Assembly: GCA_030373325.1 (NCBI GenBank)
Contig: JAUCZB010000016.1
Location: 1-64,000, forward strand
From: Cyanobium sp. CZS25K
GTDB lineage: Bacteria; Cyanobacteriota; Cyanobacteriia; PCC-6307; Cyanobiaceae
Direction: 5' to 3'
Length of the DNA stretch: 64,000 nt
Below the pieces are notes generated by a model, which did not search any database, was not told the origin of the DNA, and worked only from the letters and a program-made list of their open reading frames with translations. A program made the position numbers and the translations under genes. Positions 34,388-43,764 of this stretch are shown piece after piece; the stretch's first letter is position 1; each line of letters begins with the position of its first letter.

Positions 34388-36391
34388 ATGACGCGCTTGC
34401 CCTGGGCCGTGCTGCTGCTGACGCTGCTGGGGGTCCGCTACCTGAGCTGGCGCCTCAGCGCCAGCCTCAATCTGGCCACACCGCTGTCGGTCAGCCTCAG
34501 CCTGCTGACGCTGCTGGCCGAACTGGTGCTGCTGGCCGGATTCTTCCTGCAGCTCTGGTTCACCCTGCTGCCCGAACGACCCGTGCCTGCCCCGGGCCCA
34601 ATCCCCGTGCCGGCTCCGGCGGTCGACGTGCTGGTGCCCAGCTGCGGCGAACCGGCCGAACTGGTGGAGCGCTGCCTGCGGGGCTGCCTGGCGATGGACT
34701 ACCCGAGCCTGACGGTCTGGTTGCTCGACGACGGCAACCGGCCGGAGCTTGCGCACCTGTGTGAACGCCTCGGCTGCCGCTATGTCGCCCGCCAGGACCA
34801 CCTCCATGCCAAGGCCGGCAACCTCAACCATGGGCTCCGCCAGGGCCAGGGGGAGCTGGTGGCGGTGTTCGATGCCGACGTCGTCCCCCTGCGGACCTTT
34901 CTCAAGCGCACGGTCGGTCTGTTCAACGACCCCAGCGTGGGCTTCGTTCAGACCCCCCAGAGCTACATGAATGCCGATCCGGTGATGCGCAACCTGCGGC
35001 TGGAGCGCTGGCTGCTGCCGGACGAGGAAAGCTTCTACCGCTGGATCCAGCCCACCCGTCAGAACCTCAATGCGGTGGTCTGCGCCGGCACCTCCTTCGT
35101 GATGCGTCGTGAGGCCCTCGAGCGGGTGGGGGGCTTTGAAACGGCCACCCCATCGGAGGACCTCGCCACCGGCATCCGGATCACCGCCGCGGGCTATCGC
35201 AACCACTATCTGTCGGAGAAGCTCAGTGCCGGCCTGGCCCCCTTCACGGCGGCGGCCATGGCCCGGCAGCGTTGCCGCTGGGGCAGCGGCTCCCTGCAGA
35301 CCCTGCGCACGGGCGCCGATCCGTTGCGGATTCCCGGGCTCAGCCCCCTGCAACGGCTGGCCTACAGCGAGGGCATCCTGCACTGGTTCAGCTTCCCGGC
35401 CCAGCTGGTGCTGCTCTGCACGCCGCTCAGCCTGGGCCTGCTGGGCATCGCACCGATCCTGATCGGTGGTGATGCCCTGCTGACCGTCGCCATGCCCTTC
35501 TTCCTCAGCCAGCTGCTGCTCACCCGCTGGTTGAGCGGCCATGCCCGGGCAGCCATCCTGCCGGAGCTCTACCGCTGGATCTTCCTGCTGCCGATCTGTG
35601 CCGCCGTGATGTCCACGGCCCTGGGGCGGCCGCGCCGGTTCAGGGTCACCCCGAAGGCGGTGAACAGTCAGGGGAACGCCGGCCCCGATGCGGGGCTGCT
35701 CCTGCCCCTGCTGCTCCTGTTCGCGCTGCAGCTGCTGGCCCTGTGGAACCTGGCGCCGGGGCGCCTGCCGCAGCTGGCCGGCCAGGAGGCGGTGCTGCCG
35801 GTCACGGCGGCCACCATCGGAGTGGTGCTGGGGTGGAGCCTGCTCAATGGTCTGCTGCTGCTGCTGGCGATCCGGAGCTGCTGGGATCGGCCCCGGAGTG
35901 ATGGGGTTCCGTGGTTCGCCCTGTCCCTGCCGGTGCGGTTGCACCACCCCGGCGGCACGGTGCGGGCTCGCCTGCAGGGGTTCAGCGCCACGGGCGCCGA
36001 ACTCAGCCTGGAACGCCGTGGCGACCAAGCGGCGCTGGAAACGGCCGGCAGCCTGGCCCTGGAGGGTCTCCTGACCGATCAGACGCTGCCCTTGGTCGCC
36101 ATGGCCCAGCGCACCGGTGCCATCGGTGGCGTCTGGGGGCCGCTCTCCCCGCGGCAGCGCGATCAGCTGGACACCATGCTCTACCGACGCGAGGGGCTGT
36201 GGCCCACCCTGCGGGCACCCTTCGAGCTCCGCACCCTGCCCCTGGTGCTGCTGCGGATCCTGCAACCGGTGGGGCCGGAGAGCTGGTTCCGCCGCAGTCT
36301 CATTCCCCAGCTTCCACCGCTGGCGGCGCTGCCGCTCCCCAGGCATGCCGACCTTCCAGCACGGGCAGCCATGCCCGACCACGCGCGTTGA
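34388..36391 (+). CDS. Cellulose-synthase-like glycosyltransferase (GT2, BcsA type)
   Basis: A 667-residue processive GT2 enzyme. N-terminal helices are followed by the catalytic domain: WLLDDGNRPE (first Asp), VFDADVVPL (D-x-D), TPSEDLATG (catalytic base region) and QRCRWGSG (Q-x-x-R-W). Four or more helices follow. The C-terminus (FALSLPVRLHHPGGTVRARLQGFSATGAELSLE) resembles a PilZ domain, but the c-di-GMP RxxxR motif is not clear. No bcsB, bcsC or cellulase gene is near, so the polymer may differ from cellulose. ATG 34388 is preferred to TTG 34376. Confidence 0.85.
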   Translation: MTRLPWAVLLLTLLGVRYLSWRLSASLNLATPLSVSLSLLTLLAELVLLAGFFLQLWFTLLPERPVPAPGPIPVPAPAVDVLVPSCGEPAELVERCLRGCLAMDYPSLTVWLLDDGNRPELAHLCERLGCRYVARQDHLHAKAGNLNHGLRQGQGELVAVFDADVVPLRTFLKRTVGLFNDPSVGFVQTPQSYMNADPVMRNLRLERWLLPDEESFYRWIQPTRQNLNAVVCAGTSFVMRREALERVGGFETATPSEDLATGIRITAAGYRNHYLSEKLSAGLAPFTAAAMARQRCRWGSGSLQTLRTGADPLRIPGLSPLQRLAYSEGILHWFSFPAQLVLLCTPLSLGLLGIAPILIGGDALLTVAMPFFLSQLLLTRWLSGHARAAILPELYRWIFLLPICAAVMSTALGRPRRFRVTPKAVNSQGNAGPDAGLLLPLLLLFALQLLALWNLAPGRLPQLAGQEAVLPVTAATIGVVLGWSLLNGLLLLLAIRSCWDRPRSDGVPWFALSLPVRLHHPGGTVRARLQGFSATGAELSLERRGDQAALETAGSLALEGLLTDQTLPLVAMAQRTGAIGGVWGPLSPRQRDQLDTMLYRREGLWPTLRAPFELRTLPLVLLRILQPVGPESWFRRSLIPQLPPLAALPLPRHADLPARAAMPDHAR

Positions 36392-36535
36392 GGTCGTGGG
36401 TGACCGGCAGGTGCGCCAGGAACAAGTCGGTGCGTTCTTGTCAGTCAGGGTGCGCGTCCGCCAGAGTCGTCCCATGACCTTGACCATCCCCTCCGGATCG
36501 GGACATTCCTGCTCTCCACGGCCGTTTGCTGCCCG

Positions 36536-37603
36536 ATGACCGACCTGTTCACTCCCCTGACAGTGGGCCCGCTGGAGCTGCCCAACCGGCTGCTGATGGC
36601 GCCCCTGACCCGCGCTCGCGCCGAGCCGGGTCACGTGCCTGGGCCGCTGATGGCCACCTACTACCAGCAGCGGGCCGGCGCCGGCCTGCTGATCGCCGAG
36701 GCCACCATGGTGATGGAGGGCAACTCGGCCTTCTGGCACGAGCCCGGCATCCACAGCCCGGCCCAGGTGGAGGGCTGGCGGCTCACCACCGACGCGGTGC
36801 ACGCCGCCGGGGGGCGCATCGTGCTGCAGATCTGGCACGGCGGTCGTGCCTGTCACCCCCTGCTCAACGGGGGTCGCCAGCCGGTGGCCCCGAGTCCGAT
36901 CGCCATCACCGGCGACGAGGTGCGCACCCCCGAGGGGAAACAGCCCTACGTCGTCCCCAGGGAACTGGCCGACGACGAACTGCCCGGGATCGTGGGGGGG
37001 TTCCGGCGAGCCGCCCGCAACGCCATCGCCGCCGGCTTCGACGGGGTGGAGGTGCATGGTGCCAATGGCTATCTGCTCGACGCGTTCCTGCGGGACGGGA
37101 GCAACCGGCGCAGCGGTCCCTACGGCGGAGCGATCGGGAACCGGGCCCGGCTGCTGCTGGAGGTGCTGGAGGCCGTTCAGACCGAATCCCCCCTGGTGGG
37201 CCTGCGGATCTCTCCGTTGAACGGCTACAACGCCATGGTGGACAGCGACCCCATCGGGCTGTCCTGCTGGCTGGCCGAGCGCCTGAATGCCACCGGGCTG
37301 GACTATCTGCATGTGATGCGGGGTGACTTCCTCGGCCAGCAGACGGGTGACGTGCTCACCCCGATCCGGGCTCGCTTCAGGGGGGTGCTGGTGGGCAACA
37401 TGGGCTACACGCCCGAGGAAGCCAACGCTGCCATCGCCGCCGGCGACCTCGATGCGGTGGCCTTCGGCACGGCCTTTCTGGCCAACCCTGACCTGCCCGA
37501 ACGAATCCGCCGCGGCGTCCCCCTGCAGGACCCCGATCCGGCCACCTACTACTCCCCCGGTCCGACCGGCTACACCGACTACCCCTTCCTGGAGGCTGCC
37601 TGA
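36536..37603 (+). CDS. Old-yellow-enzyme family NADH:flavin oxidoreductase
   Basis: A 355-residue FMN enzyme that reduces activated C=C bonds in enones or related electrophiles. The N-terminal LFTPLTVGPLELPNRLLMAPLTR, QIWHGGR and the active-site EVHGANGYLLDAFLRDGSNRR with His-x-x-Asn are all typical. It heads a run of redox genes in one direction; the FMN reductase starts one base after its stop. Confidence 0.9.
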   Translation: MTDLFTPLTVGPLELPNRLLMAPLTRARAEPGHVPGPLMATYYQQRAGAGLLIAEATMVMEGNSAFWHEPGIHSPAQVEGWRLTTDAVHAAGGRIVLQIWHGGRACHPLLNGGRQPVAPSPIAITGDEVRTPEGKQPYVVPRELADDELPGIVGGFRRAARNAIAAGFDGVEVHGANGYLLDAFLRDGSNRRSGPYGGAIGNRARLLLEVLEAVQTESPLVGLRISPLNGYNAMVDSDPIGLSCWLAERLNATGLDYLHVMRGDFLGQQTGDVLTPIRARFRGVLVGNMGYTPEEANAAIAAGDLDAVAFGTAFLANPDLPERIRRGVPLQDPDPATYYSPGPTGYTDYPFLEAA

Positions 37604-37604
37604 C

Positions 37605-38123
37605 ATGCCCCTTGATCTGCTCGTGCTCAGTGCCAGCAGCGGCGAGAATCTGAAACTCTCCGAACGCTTCGCCGCCTCAGGGCGCAGCCACGGCATGGAG
37701 GCCGAGGTGCTCGACCTCACCAGGCTTTCCCTTCCGCTCTACAACCCCCGCACCCATGCCGAGGCGGGCCTTCCCCCCGAAGTGGTCCCGCTCAGCCAGC
37801 AGCTCGAGGCCGCGCCGCGCTGGGTGATCTGCGCCCCCGAATACAACGGCTCGCTCCCCCCGGTGCTGACCAGCGCCATCGCCTGGCTGTCGGTGCAGGG
37901 GGAGGGGTTTCGCAGCCTGTTCAACGGCCGGCCGGTCGCCATCGCCACCCATTCCGGTGGTCCTGGTGTCGAGGTGCTGGCGGTGCTGCGCATCCAGCTG
38001 GCCCATCTCGGGGCCCATGTGGTGGGCCGCCAGCTCTCCAGCAACCGCAACAACACCGCCAAGGACGGCAGCATCGACGACATCGTGCGCCGCCTCCAGC
38101 GGATGGAACCGATTCAACCCTGA
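37605..38123 (+). CDS. NAD(P)H-dependent FMN reductase
   Basis: A 172-residue flavodoxin-fold reductase. The family motif APEYNGSLPPVLTSAIAWLS, which binds FMN, and a short strand LLVLSASSGENLKLSERF are visible. It should reduce flavins or quinones using NAD(P)H. It is coupled to the OYE gene, which suggests a joint role in handling quinones or electrophiles. Confidence 0.85.
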   Translation: MPLDLLVLSASSGENLKLSERFAASGRSHGMEAEVLDLTRLSLPLYNPRTHAEAGLPPEVVPLSQQLEAAPRWVICAPEYNGSLPPVLTSAIAWLSVQGEGFRSLFNGRPVAIATHSGGPGVEVLAVLRIQLAHLGAHVVGRQLSSNRNNTAKDGSIDDIVRRLQRMEPIQP

Positions 38124-38136
38124 GCACCTGCGTCCC

Positions 38137-38829
38137 ATGACCCTTGTCTTCCGAGCCGCCGGGGAGCGCTTCCACAGCCAGCTCGACTGGCTGGACAGCT
38201 GGCACAGCTTCTCCTTCTCCCACCACCACGATCCAGCCTGGATGGGGTTCGGGCCCCTGCGGGTGATCAACGACGACACCATTGCCGCCGGCCGCGGTTT
38301 CGGCATGCATCCGCACCGTGACATGGAGATCGTCACGGTGATGGTGGAAGGCCAGCTCAACCATCGCGACTCCATGGGCCACAGCGAGGTGCTCAAGGCC
38401 GGAGAGGTGCAGGCGATGAGCGCCGGCACCGGCGTGGTGCACAGCGAGATGAATCTGGGCGATCGCCCCTGCCGTCTGCTGCAGATCTGGATCGAGCCGA
38501 GTGACGGGGGTTTCCCCCCTGCCTATCGCCAGGAGCCGTTCCAGCTCCAGGCCAACTGGACGCCGCTGCTGGATCCGGAGGGGCGGCTGGGGGCCTTCGC
38601 CATCAACCGGCCGGTACGGCTCTGGCGGGCCAGACCCGCCGCGGGCGATCGGCTGGACCTGGCCATCACCTCCGATGCCATGGGTTGGCTGCAGGTGATC
38701 GATGGACAGGGGACGATCTCCGGCCAGCCCCTGCAGCGGGGCGACGGGCTTGGCTTCCCTGCGGCCCGTTCGGACACGTTCGAGGCCGGCCCGGAAGGGG
38801 CCGACGTTCTTCTTTTCGAGCTGCGCTGA
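38137..38829 (+). CDS. Pirin-family protein (quercetinase-like)
   Basis: A 230-residue bicupin. The metal ligands of pirin are in GFGMHPHRDMEIVT (two His) and GTGVVHSEMN (His and Glu). Bacterial pirins such as YhhW have quercetin 2,3-dioxygenase activity. It lies 13 bases after the FMN reductase gene, again in the redox run. Confidence 0.87.
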   Translation: MTLVFRAAGERFHSQLDWLDSWHSFSFSHHHDPAWMGFGPLRVINDDTIAAGRGFGMHPHRDMEIVTVMVEGQLNHRDSMGHSEVLKAGEVQAMSAGTGVVHSEMNLGDRPCRLLQIWIEPSDGGFPPAYRQEPFQLQANWTPLLDPEGRLGAFAINRPVRLWRARPAAGDRLDLAITSDAMGWLQVIDGQGTISGQPLQRGDGLGFPAARSDTFEAGPEGADVLLFELR

Positions 38830-38901
38830 TCGGGCCTGCCGGCACAGGGTGGGATCGGCAACCTCGCCACGCCCCCAGGATGGGGGGAACCGTTCGACGT
38901 C

Positions 38902-39267
38902 ATGGCCCGTTTCCTGCTTCTCTTCAGACCCCGTTCTCCGCTGCCTGCAGCCGAGCTCATCGGTCGTCTCGACCCCCTGATCGAACGGTTCCGTGCCGAA
39001 GTGGATCATCGCTCTGCCGCCCACCTGAGCGCCACGGTTCGGGGCGAGCATGAGACGCTGCGGCTGCAGCTGATCGCCGATGTGCAGGCCAAGGCGGATG
39101 GTCCCCTGCTGGAACTGGTGCTGATGAGCCGTGAGGCCATGGGGGCCGGCGCCCCCCTGACCAAAGAGATGTTCAGGAATCTGGTGACGATGGCGGCCCA
39201 GGTCATGCCGGACCTTGACCTGGTGTTTCGATCCGACCGGGACGGCGCTCTGCCCGACCGCAACTGA
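38902..39267 (+). CDS. Hypothetical protein
   Basis: A 121-residue soluble protein I do not recognise. It is mixed alpha/beta with a likely beta-alpha pattern (SATVRGEHETLRLQLIADVQAKADGPLLELVLMS) and no export signal. It precedes the membrane protein gene by 13 bases and is probably co-transcribed with it. Confidence 0.6.
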   Translation: MARFLLLFRPRSPLPAAELIGRLDPLIERFRAEVDHRSAAHLSATVRGEHETLRLQLIADVQAKADGPLLELVLMSREAMGAGAPLTKEMFRNLVTMAAQVMPDLDLVFRSDRDGALPDRN

Positions 39268-39280
39268 GAGAATCGACGGG

Positions 39281-39709
39281 ATGCAGACGCTCCCGACGAC
39301 CCCTGCCGCCCTCGCGGAACTGCAGCCGCCACGCGGCTACCGCGTGCTGGCCTGGCTCGGACTTGTGCTCAATCTGCTGGCCCTGCCGCTGGGCCTGGCG
39401 GCGATTCTCCTCTCCAGCTTCTGGAGGACGGCCAATGTCGCCGTTTACACCAGTGCCGTGCTGCCCGCGGTGGCCCTGGGGTTAGTGGCCTGCATCGCCC
39501 TGCTGAAGTGGCGCCTCTGGGGTCAGATTCTGGCGATCGTGGCGCTTTCGCTCGACCTGGCGATCGAGATGGCCTACGGCATCGTGCGGATGGCGCTGGT
39601 GGGCGAGGAACGGCTTCTGCTGGCCGTGCTTGCTCCCCTCGCCTGGGGGCTCACCCTGACGGCGCTGGTGTTCTGGTGCCGGCCGGCCATCCGCTCCTAC
39701 CTGCGCTGA
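39281..39709 (+). CDS. Small integral membrane protein
   Basis: A 142-residue protein with four predicted transmembrane helices (for example VLAWLGLVLNLLALPLGLAA and VLAPLAWGLTLTALVFW) and no recognised domain. It is the last gene before glnN. Confidence 0.65.
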   Translation: MQTLPTTPAALAELQPPRGYRVLAWLGLVLNLLALPLGLAAILLSSFWRTANVAVYTSAVLPAVALGLVACIALLKWRLWGQILAIVALSLDLAIEMAYGIVRMALVGEERLLLAVLAPLAWGLTLTALVFWCRPAIRSYLR

Positions 39710-39743
39710 AGCCCCTGCGGCCCACCCGCCAACCTGGCGTTCT

Positions 39744-39757
39744 GTATCAACGGCTCC
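39744..39757 (+). promoter_or_regulatory. Imperfect NtcA-like site upstream of glnN
   Basis: GTA-N8-TCC occurs about 58 bases before the glnN start, one base off the NtcA consensus GTA-N8-TAC. GlnN is NtcA-controlled in other cyanobacteria. No clear TAnnnT box is at the usual distance, so this is only a candidate. Confidence 0.25.
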
Positions 39758-39814
39758 ACCCATGGGACCGGGCACAAGGATTGGATACCCGGCAGCCGAT
39801 CCCCAGCTGATCCC

Positions 39815-41983
39815 ATGCCCAGTCCCCAGCGCTTCGCCGCCCTTCAGGAGATTCACCAGCGTCCGCCGGTGGCCACCCCTCCCATTGAGTCGCTCGATGA
39901 GCTCTGGGCCAGCGATGTGTTCAGCCTGTCCAAGATGAAGGCAGCGCTGCCCAAGGACATCTTCAAGTCGGTGCAGCGCACCATCAAGGAGAACGGCAAG
40001 CTCGACGTGTCGGTGGCCAACGTGGTGGCCCAGGCCATGAAGGAATGGGCCACCGGTCGCGGTGCCCTCTACTACGCCCACGTCTTCTATCCCCTCACCA
40101 ACGCCACAGCCGAGAAGCACGACGGCTTCATCTCCGTGCAGGGCGATGGCTCGGTCATCACCGAATTCACCGGCAAGGTGCTGGTGCAGGGCGAACCCGA
40201 CGGTTCCTCCTTCCCCAGCGGCGGCATCCGCACCACCTTCGAGGCCCGGGGCTACACCGCCTGGGACATCACCAGCCCGGCCTTCCTGATGGAGACCCCC
40301 AACGGTCTCACCCTCTGCATTCCCACCGTTTTCATCTCCTGGACCGGTGAGGCCCTCGACAAGAAAACCCCTCTGCTGCGCTCCAATTCGGCGATGAACA
40401 AGCAGGCCCAGCGCCTGCTGAAACTGCTGGGTGAAACCGAGGTGGCCCCGGTCAACTCCAGCTGCGGCGCCGAGCAGGAGTACTTCCTGATCGACAGCGC
40501 CTACATGCCCATGCGTTCGGACCTGCTGCTGGCCGGCCGCACCCTGTTCGGCAAATCCCCCGCCAAGGGCCAGCAGTTCGACGACCACTACTTCGGCGCC
40601 ATCCCCCAGCGGGTTCAGGTGTTCATGCAGGACGTGGAACGCCAGATGTACAAGTTGGGCATCCCCGCCAAGACGCGCCACAACGAAGTGGCCCCCGGCC
40701 AGTTCGAGATTGCCCCGTTCTTCGAGGCGGCCAACGTGGCCACCGACCATCAGCAGCTCACGATGACCATTCTCAAGAGCACGGCGCGCCGCCACGGCAT
40801 GAACTGCCTGCTGCATGAGAAGCCGTTCGAGGGCATCAACGGCTCCGGCAAGCACGTCAACTGGTCGGTGGGCAATGCCACCCAGGGCAACCTGCTCGAT
40901 CCCGGCAACACCCCCCACGAGAACATGCAGTTCCTGCTGTTCTGCGGTGCCGTCATCCGGGGTGTGCACCTCTTCGGCCCGCTGATGCGGGCCGTCGTGG
41001 CCACGGCGGGCAACGACCACCGACTCGGCGCCAACGAAGCCCCTCCGGCGATCATCTCCGTTTACCTGGGCAGCCAGCTTGAGGACGTCTTCCGTCAGAT
41101 CAAGGAGGGCGACGTGAAGGGCTCGACCCATGCCGGCGTCATGCAGCTCGGCGTCGACACCCTGCCGGAATTCCCCAAGGATCCCGGCGACCGCAACCGC
41201 ACCTCCCCCTTCGCCTTCACCGGCAACCGCTTCGAGTTCCGGGCCGTCGGCTCCAACCAGTCGGTGGCCGGTCCGCTGGTGGCCATGAACACGATCCTGG
41301 CCGATTCGCTCGCCTACGTCAGCGACCAGCTGGAGCAGAAGATGGCAGCGGGCGAAAGCCTGCCTGGTGCCGCCTTTGCGGTGCTCAAGCAGATCATGAC
41401 CGACCACGGCAACGTGGTCTTCGGCGGCGACGGCTATTCCAGCGACTGGCACCGCATGGCCGTGGAGGAACGGGGCCTGGAGAACCTGCCCACCACCGCC
41501 GATTCCCTGCCGGTGCTGCAGCGTCCGGAGGTGAGGGATCTCTTCGCCCGTCAGGGCGTGCTCAGCCCCCTGGAGCTGGAAAGCCGCTTTGAGGTCTACG
41601 CCGAGCAGTACGTGCTGGCCATCGATGTCGAAGCGAAGCTGGCCGTCCAGATCGCCCAGACCCAGATCTACCCGGCGGCCATGCGCTACCTGGGTGAGCT
41701 GGCCAACTCCCTGCAGCTGCAGAGCACGATGGGAATCCAGGTGTCCCCGGAAACCCAGACGAAGGTGGCTTCCCTCAGCGCCAAGCTGATGGAGCTGAGC
41801 AGTGCCCTGGAGAGCGCGATCGCCAATGCCCCGCACGGCACGATGGCCCACATGCGCTATTCCGCCGACACCCTGATGCCGCTAATGCACGAGCTGCGGG
41901 AGGCCGTCGACGGCCTCGAGGCCCTGGTCGACGACAACATCTGGCCCCTGCCCTCCTACCAGGAGATGCTGTTCATCCGCTGA
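39815..41983 (+). CDS. glnN: Type III glutamine synthetase
   Basis: A 722-residue GSIII, the long dodecameric form. Signature segments are [13 protein letters not shown] (metal Glu), [35 protein letters not shown] and [22 protein letters not shown]. The length is normal for GlnN. It makes glutamine from glutamate and ammonia with ATP and is usually induced by nitrogen starvation. It is the third GS-fold gene in the window but belongs to a different branch from the two GlnT-like ligases. Confidence 0.95.
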   Translation: MPSPQRFAALQEIHQRPPVATPPIESLDELWASDVFSLSKMKAALPKDIFKSVQRTIKENGKLDVSVANVVAQAMKEWATGRGALYYAHVFYPLTNATAEKHDGFISVQGDGSVITEFTGKVLVQGEPDGSSFPSGGIRTTFEARGYTAWDITSPAFLMETPNGLTLCIPTVFISWTGEALDKKTPLLRSNSAMNKQAQRLLKLLGETEVAPVNSSCGAEQEYFLIDSAYMPMRSDLLLAGRTLFGKSPAKGQQFDDHYFGAIPQRVQVFMQDVERQMYKLGIPAKTRHNEVAPGQFEIAPFFEAANVATDHQQLTMTILKSTARRHGMNCLLHEKPFEGINGSGKHVNWSVGNATQGNLLDPGNTPHENMQFLLFCGAVIRGVHLFGPLMRAVVATAGNDHRLGANEAPPAIISVYLGSQLEDVFRQIKEGDVKGSTHAGVMQLGVDTLPEFPKDPGDRNRTSPFAFTGNRFEFRAVGSNQSVAGPLVAMNTILADSLAYVSDQLEQKMAAGESLPGAAFAVLKQIMTDHGNVVFGGDGYSSDWHRMAVEERGLENLPTTADSLPVLQRPEVRDLFARQGVLSPLELESRFEVYAEQYVLAIDVEAKLAVQIAQTQIYPAAMRYLGELANSLQLQSTMGIQVSPETQTKVASLSAKLMELSSALESAIANAPHGTMAHMRYSADTLMPLMHELREAVDGLEALVDDNIWPLPSYQEMLFIR

Positions 41984-42011
41984 ATTCCGGTAGCGCAGAG
42001 GGTCGGCAGCG

Positions 42012-42797
42012 ATGAAGGCCCTTCTGCTGGATCTCAACGGGGTGCTGTTCGAGGACCGCACCCCGTTGCCCGGAGCCATCGCAGCGGTGGCCGCGGCCCG
42101 GAGCCGCGGCCACCTGCTTCGTTTCGTCACCAACACGGCCACCCGCTCCGCCCAGGACCTGCAGGCCGATCTGGAGCGGATGGGCTTCCGCCTCGAGGCC
42201 GATGAGCTGTTCACCGCTCCTCTGGCCACCCGCCGCTATCTGTTGCGGCGCAACTGGTCTCCCCAGACGCTTGTGCATCCGGCGATCGAACCCCTCTTCG
42301 CTGACCTGCAGCCTCCAGAGGGCTCCTGCCGGGAGCCTGATTGCGTCGTTCTCGGCGATGCCCGTGATCGGCTCTCCTACGCGGCGCTCAACCGGGTGTT
42401 CCAGCTGGTGCAGCAGGGCAAACCCCTGATCGGCATCGGCCGCAACCGCTGTTTCAGGGAACAGGGCCAGTGGATGCTCGATGCGGGGGCCTTTCTAACC
42501 GCCATCGAATGGGCTGCCGGGGTTGAAGCCCAGGTGATGGGCAAACCGTCGCCGGCCTTCTTCGATGAGCTGGTGGCCTCGACCGGTCTGCCGCCGCAGG
42601 ACTGTCTGATGATCGGGGATGACGTGGAAGCGGACGTGGCGGGAGCCATGGCCCAGGGTTTGCGTGGCGCCCTGGTCCGAACAGGCAAGTTCCGCCCCGG
42701 AGATGAGGAGCGGTTGCCCGATGGCGGCGTGGTGATCGCCTCAATCGCGGACTGGCCCGCCCTCGAAGACGGCGGCCTCCTTTCCGCCCCTGCCTGA
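42012..42797 (+). CDS. HAD-superfamily phosphatase (LHPP/NagD-like)
   Basis: A 261-residue HAD-IIA hydrolase. Motif I is LLLDLNGVLF, with the nucleophilic Asp kept but the second Asp replaced by Asn, as happens in the LHPP group (which has Ser). Motif II is FVTNTATRS, a C2 cap follows, and motif III is MIGDDVEADVAGAMA. The substrate is unknown. The gene starts 28 bases after glnN. Confidence 0.83.
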   Translation: MKALLLDLNGVLFEDRTPLPGAIAAVAAARSRGHLLRFVTNTATRSAQDLQADLERMGFRLEADELFTAPLATRRYLLRRNWSPQTLVHPAIEPLFADLQPPEGSCREPDCVVLGDARDRLSYAALNRVFQLVQQGKPLIGIGRNRCFREQGQWMLDAGAFLTAIEWAAGVEAQVMGKPSPAFFDELVASTGLPPQDCLMIGDDVEADVAGAMAQGLRGALVRTGKFRPGDEERLPDGGVVIASIADWPALEDGGLLSAPA

Positions 42798-42969
42798 ATG
42801 TGCCCCATCACAGCGACGGGGCCTTCAGCCGCTGGCTCCGCCCCTGACCCGCTTGCGGGTGCCGCCTGCAAGGGAAGCTCGCTGCCACAGGTGTGGCCGG
42901 ACCTCAAGATCTGCACCTTGGTTCCCTTCGTCACAGTCGGCCCGCGGCGGGAGGTGCTGTAGTCGAGGC

Positions 42970-43236
42970 ATGAGCGTCCCTGCCGATCAGCTGCCACCCT
43001 CCGAATGGTCGGCTGACCTTCGGGACCTGGAAGAGCACTACGGCTCCTATTGCCGGGCCATGCGGATGCTGGTTCGGGAGGGGAAAAGTCTCAAGAAGGT
43101 GCAGCGCACCGTCTGCTGGCAACAGCTGGCCCGCCTGCACGACTGCCGCCCGGCCCGGTACCAGGAGCCTGATGCCCTGTATCTCAAGCTCTGCCGGGAG
43201 CGCGGGGGCGGTGGCGGAGCGGCATTGAACCGCTGA
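42970..43236 (+). CDS. DUF3136 family protein (copy 2)
   Basis: An 88-residue paralogue of the protein at 21120. The shared core is LEEHYGSYCRAMRMLVREG, SLKKVQRTVCWQQLARLH and EPDALYLKLCRE. The N- and C-terminal ends differ; this copy ends in a Gly run. Function unknown. Confidence 0.75.
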   Translation: MSVPADQLPPSEWSADLRDLEEHYGSYCRAMRMLVREGKSLKKVQRTVCWQQLARLHDCRPARYQEPDALYLKLCRERGGGGGAALNR

Positions 43237-43326
43237 GGATGTCACGACGCCGATGGGGCTTTCCGGGATTCGGTCGCATCCGCCACTGACAGGCACCCCT
43301 GCAGCGAACGATGACGGGTGTTCCCC

Positions 43327-43764
43327 ATGCTTTCGACGTTGTCCATGGACGCACCTACGGCCTTCGCCGCGGTCGCTCTCGCCGCCGTCTCCTGGGACGG
43401 GGCCCTCACCATGGCGGGCACACGGGCCCTTCGCCATGCCCTTGACTACCGCGCCCCCTTCAAGGGAAGGAGTGACAAGGAGATGATCACCCTGATGGAC
43501 ACGCTGCTTCAGGGCCTGCGGTCCAAGGGTGCGATCGGCCTCATGGAGGAGGCCGCCGCGGTGCTGGACGACCGGCAGCGGCACACGGCCTACGCGGTGG
43601 CGGCGGAGATCATGCGCTCCGACGGCCCGCTGCAGGACCAGGAGACGACGATCCTCGCCAACCTTGCCACCACCCTGCAGCTGGATCCGGAAGAAACCAC
43701 CAAGGTCCTGGAGGTCATGGACATCCTCCATGCCAGCATCCTGGTGCCTGCCGTGAGCGCATGA
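43327..43764 (+). CDS. TerB-like (tellurite-resistance family) protein
   Basis: A 145-residue all-helical protein with the TerB-like layout: LAAVSWDGALTMAGTRALRHAL in the first part, then AYAVAAEIMRSDGPLQDQETTILANLA, where the Asp/Glu-rich loops could bind a metal. The wider family is often tied to stress responses. The stop overlaps the start of the FAD monooxygenase by four bases (ATGA). Confidence 0.75.
   Translation: MLSTLSMDAPTAFAAVALAAVSWDGALTMAGTRALRHALDYRAPFKGRSDKEMITLMDTLLQGLRSKGAIGLMEEAAAVLDDRQRHTAYAVAAEIMRSDGPLQDQETTILANLATTLQLDPEETTKVLEVMDILHASILVPAVSA

Noticed and set aside
34379-37720. A 1113-codon open frame on the minus strand
   Set aside because: It mirrors the glycosyltransferase and OYE genes, which have clear motifs; the antisense product is low in complexity.
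39482-41851. A 789-codon open frame on the minus strand
   Set aside because: Antisense to glnN, which is full length with all motifs.
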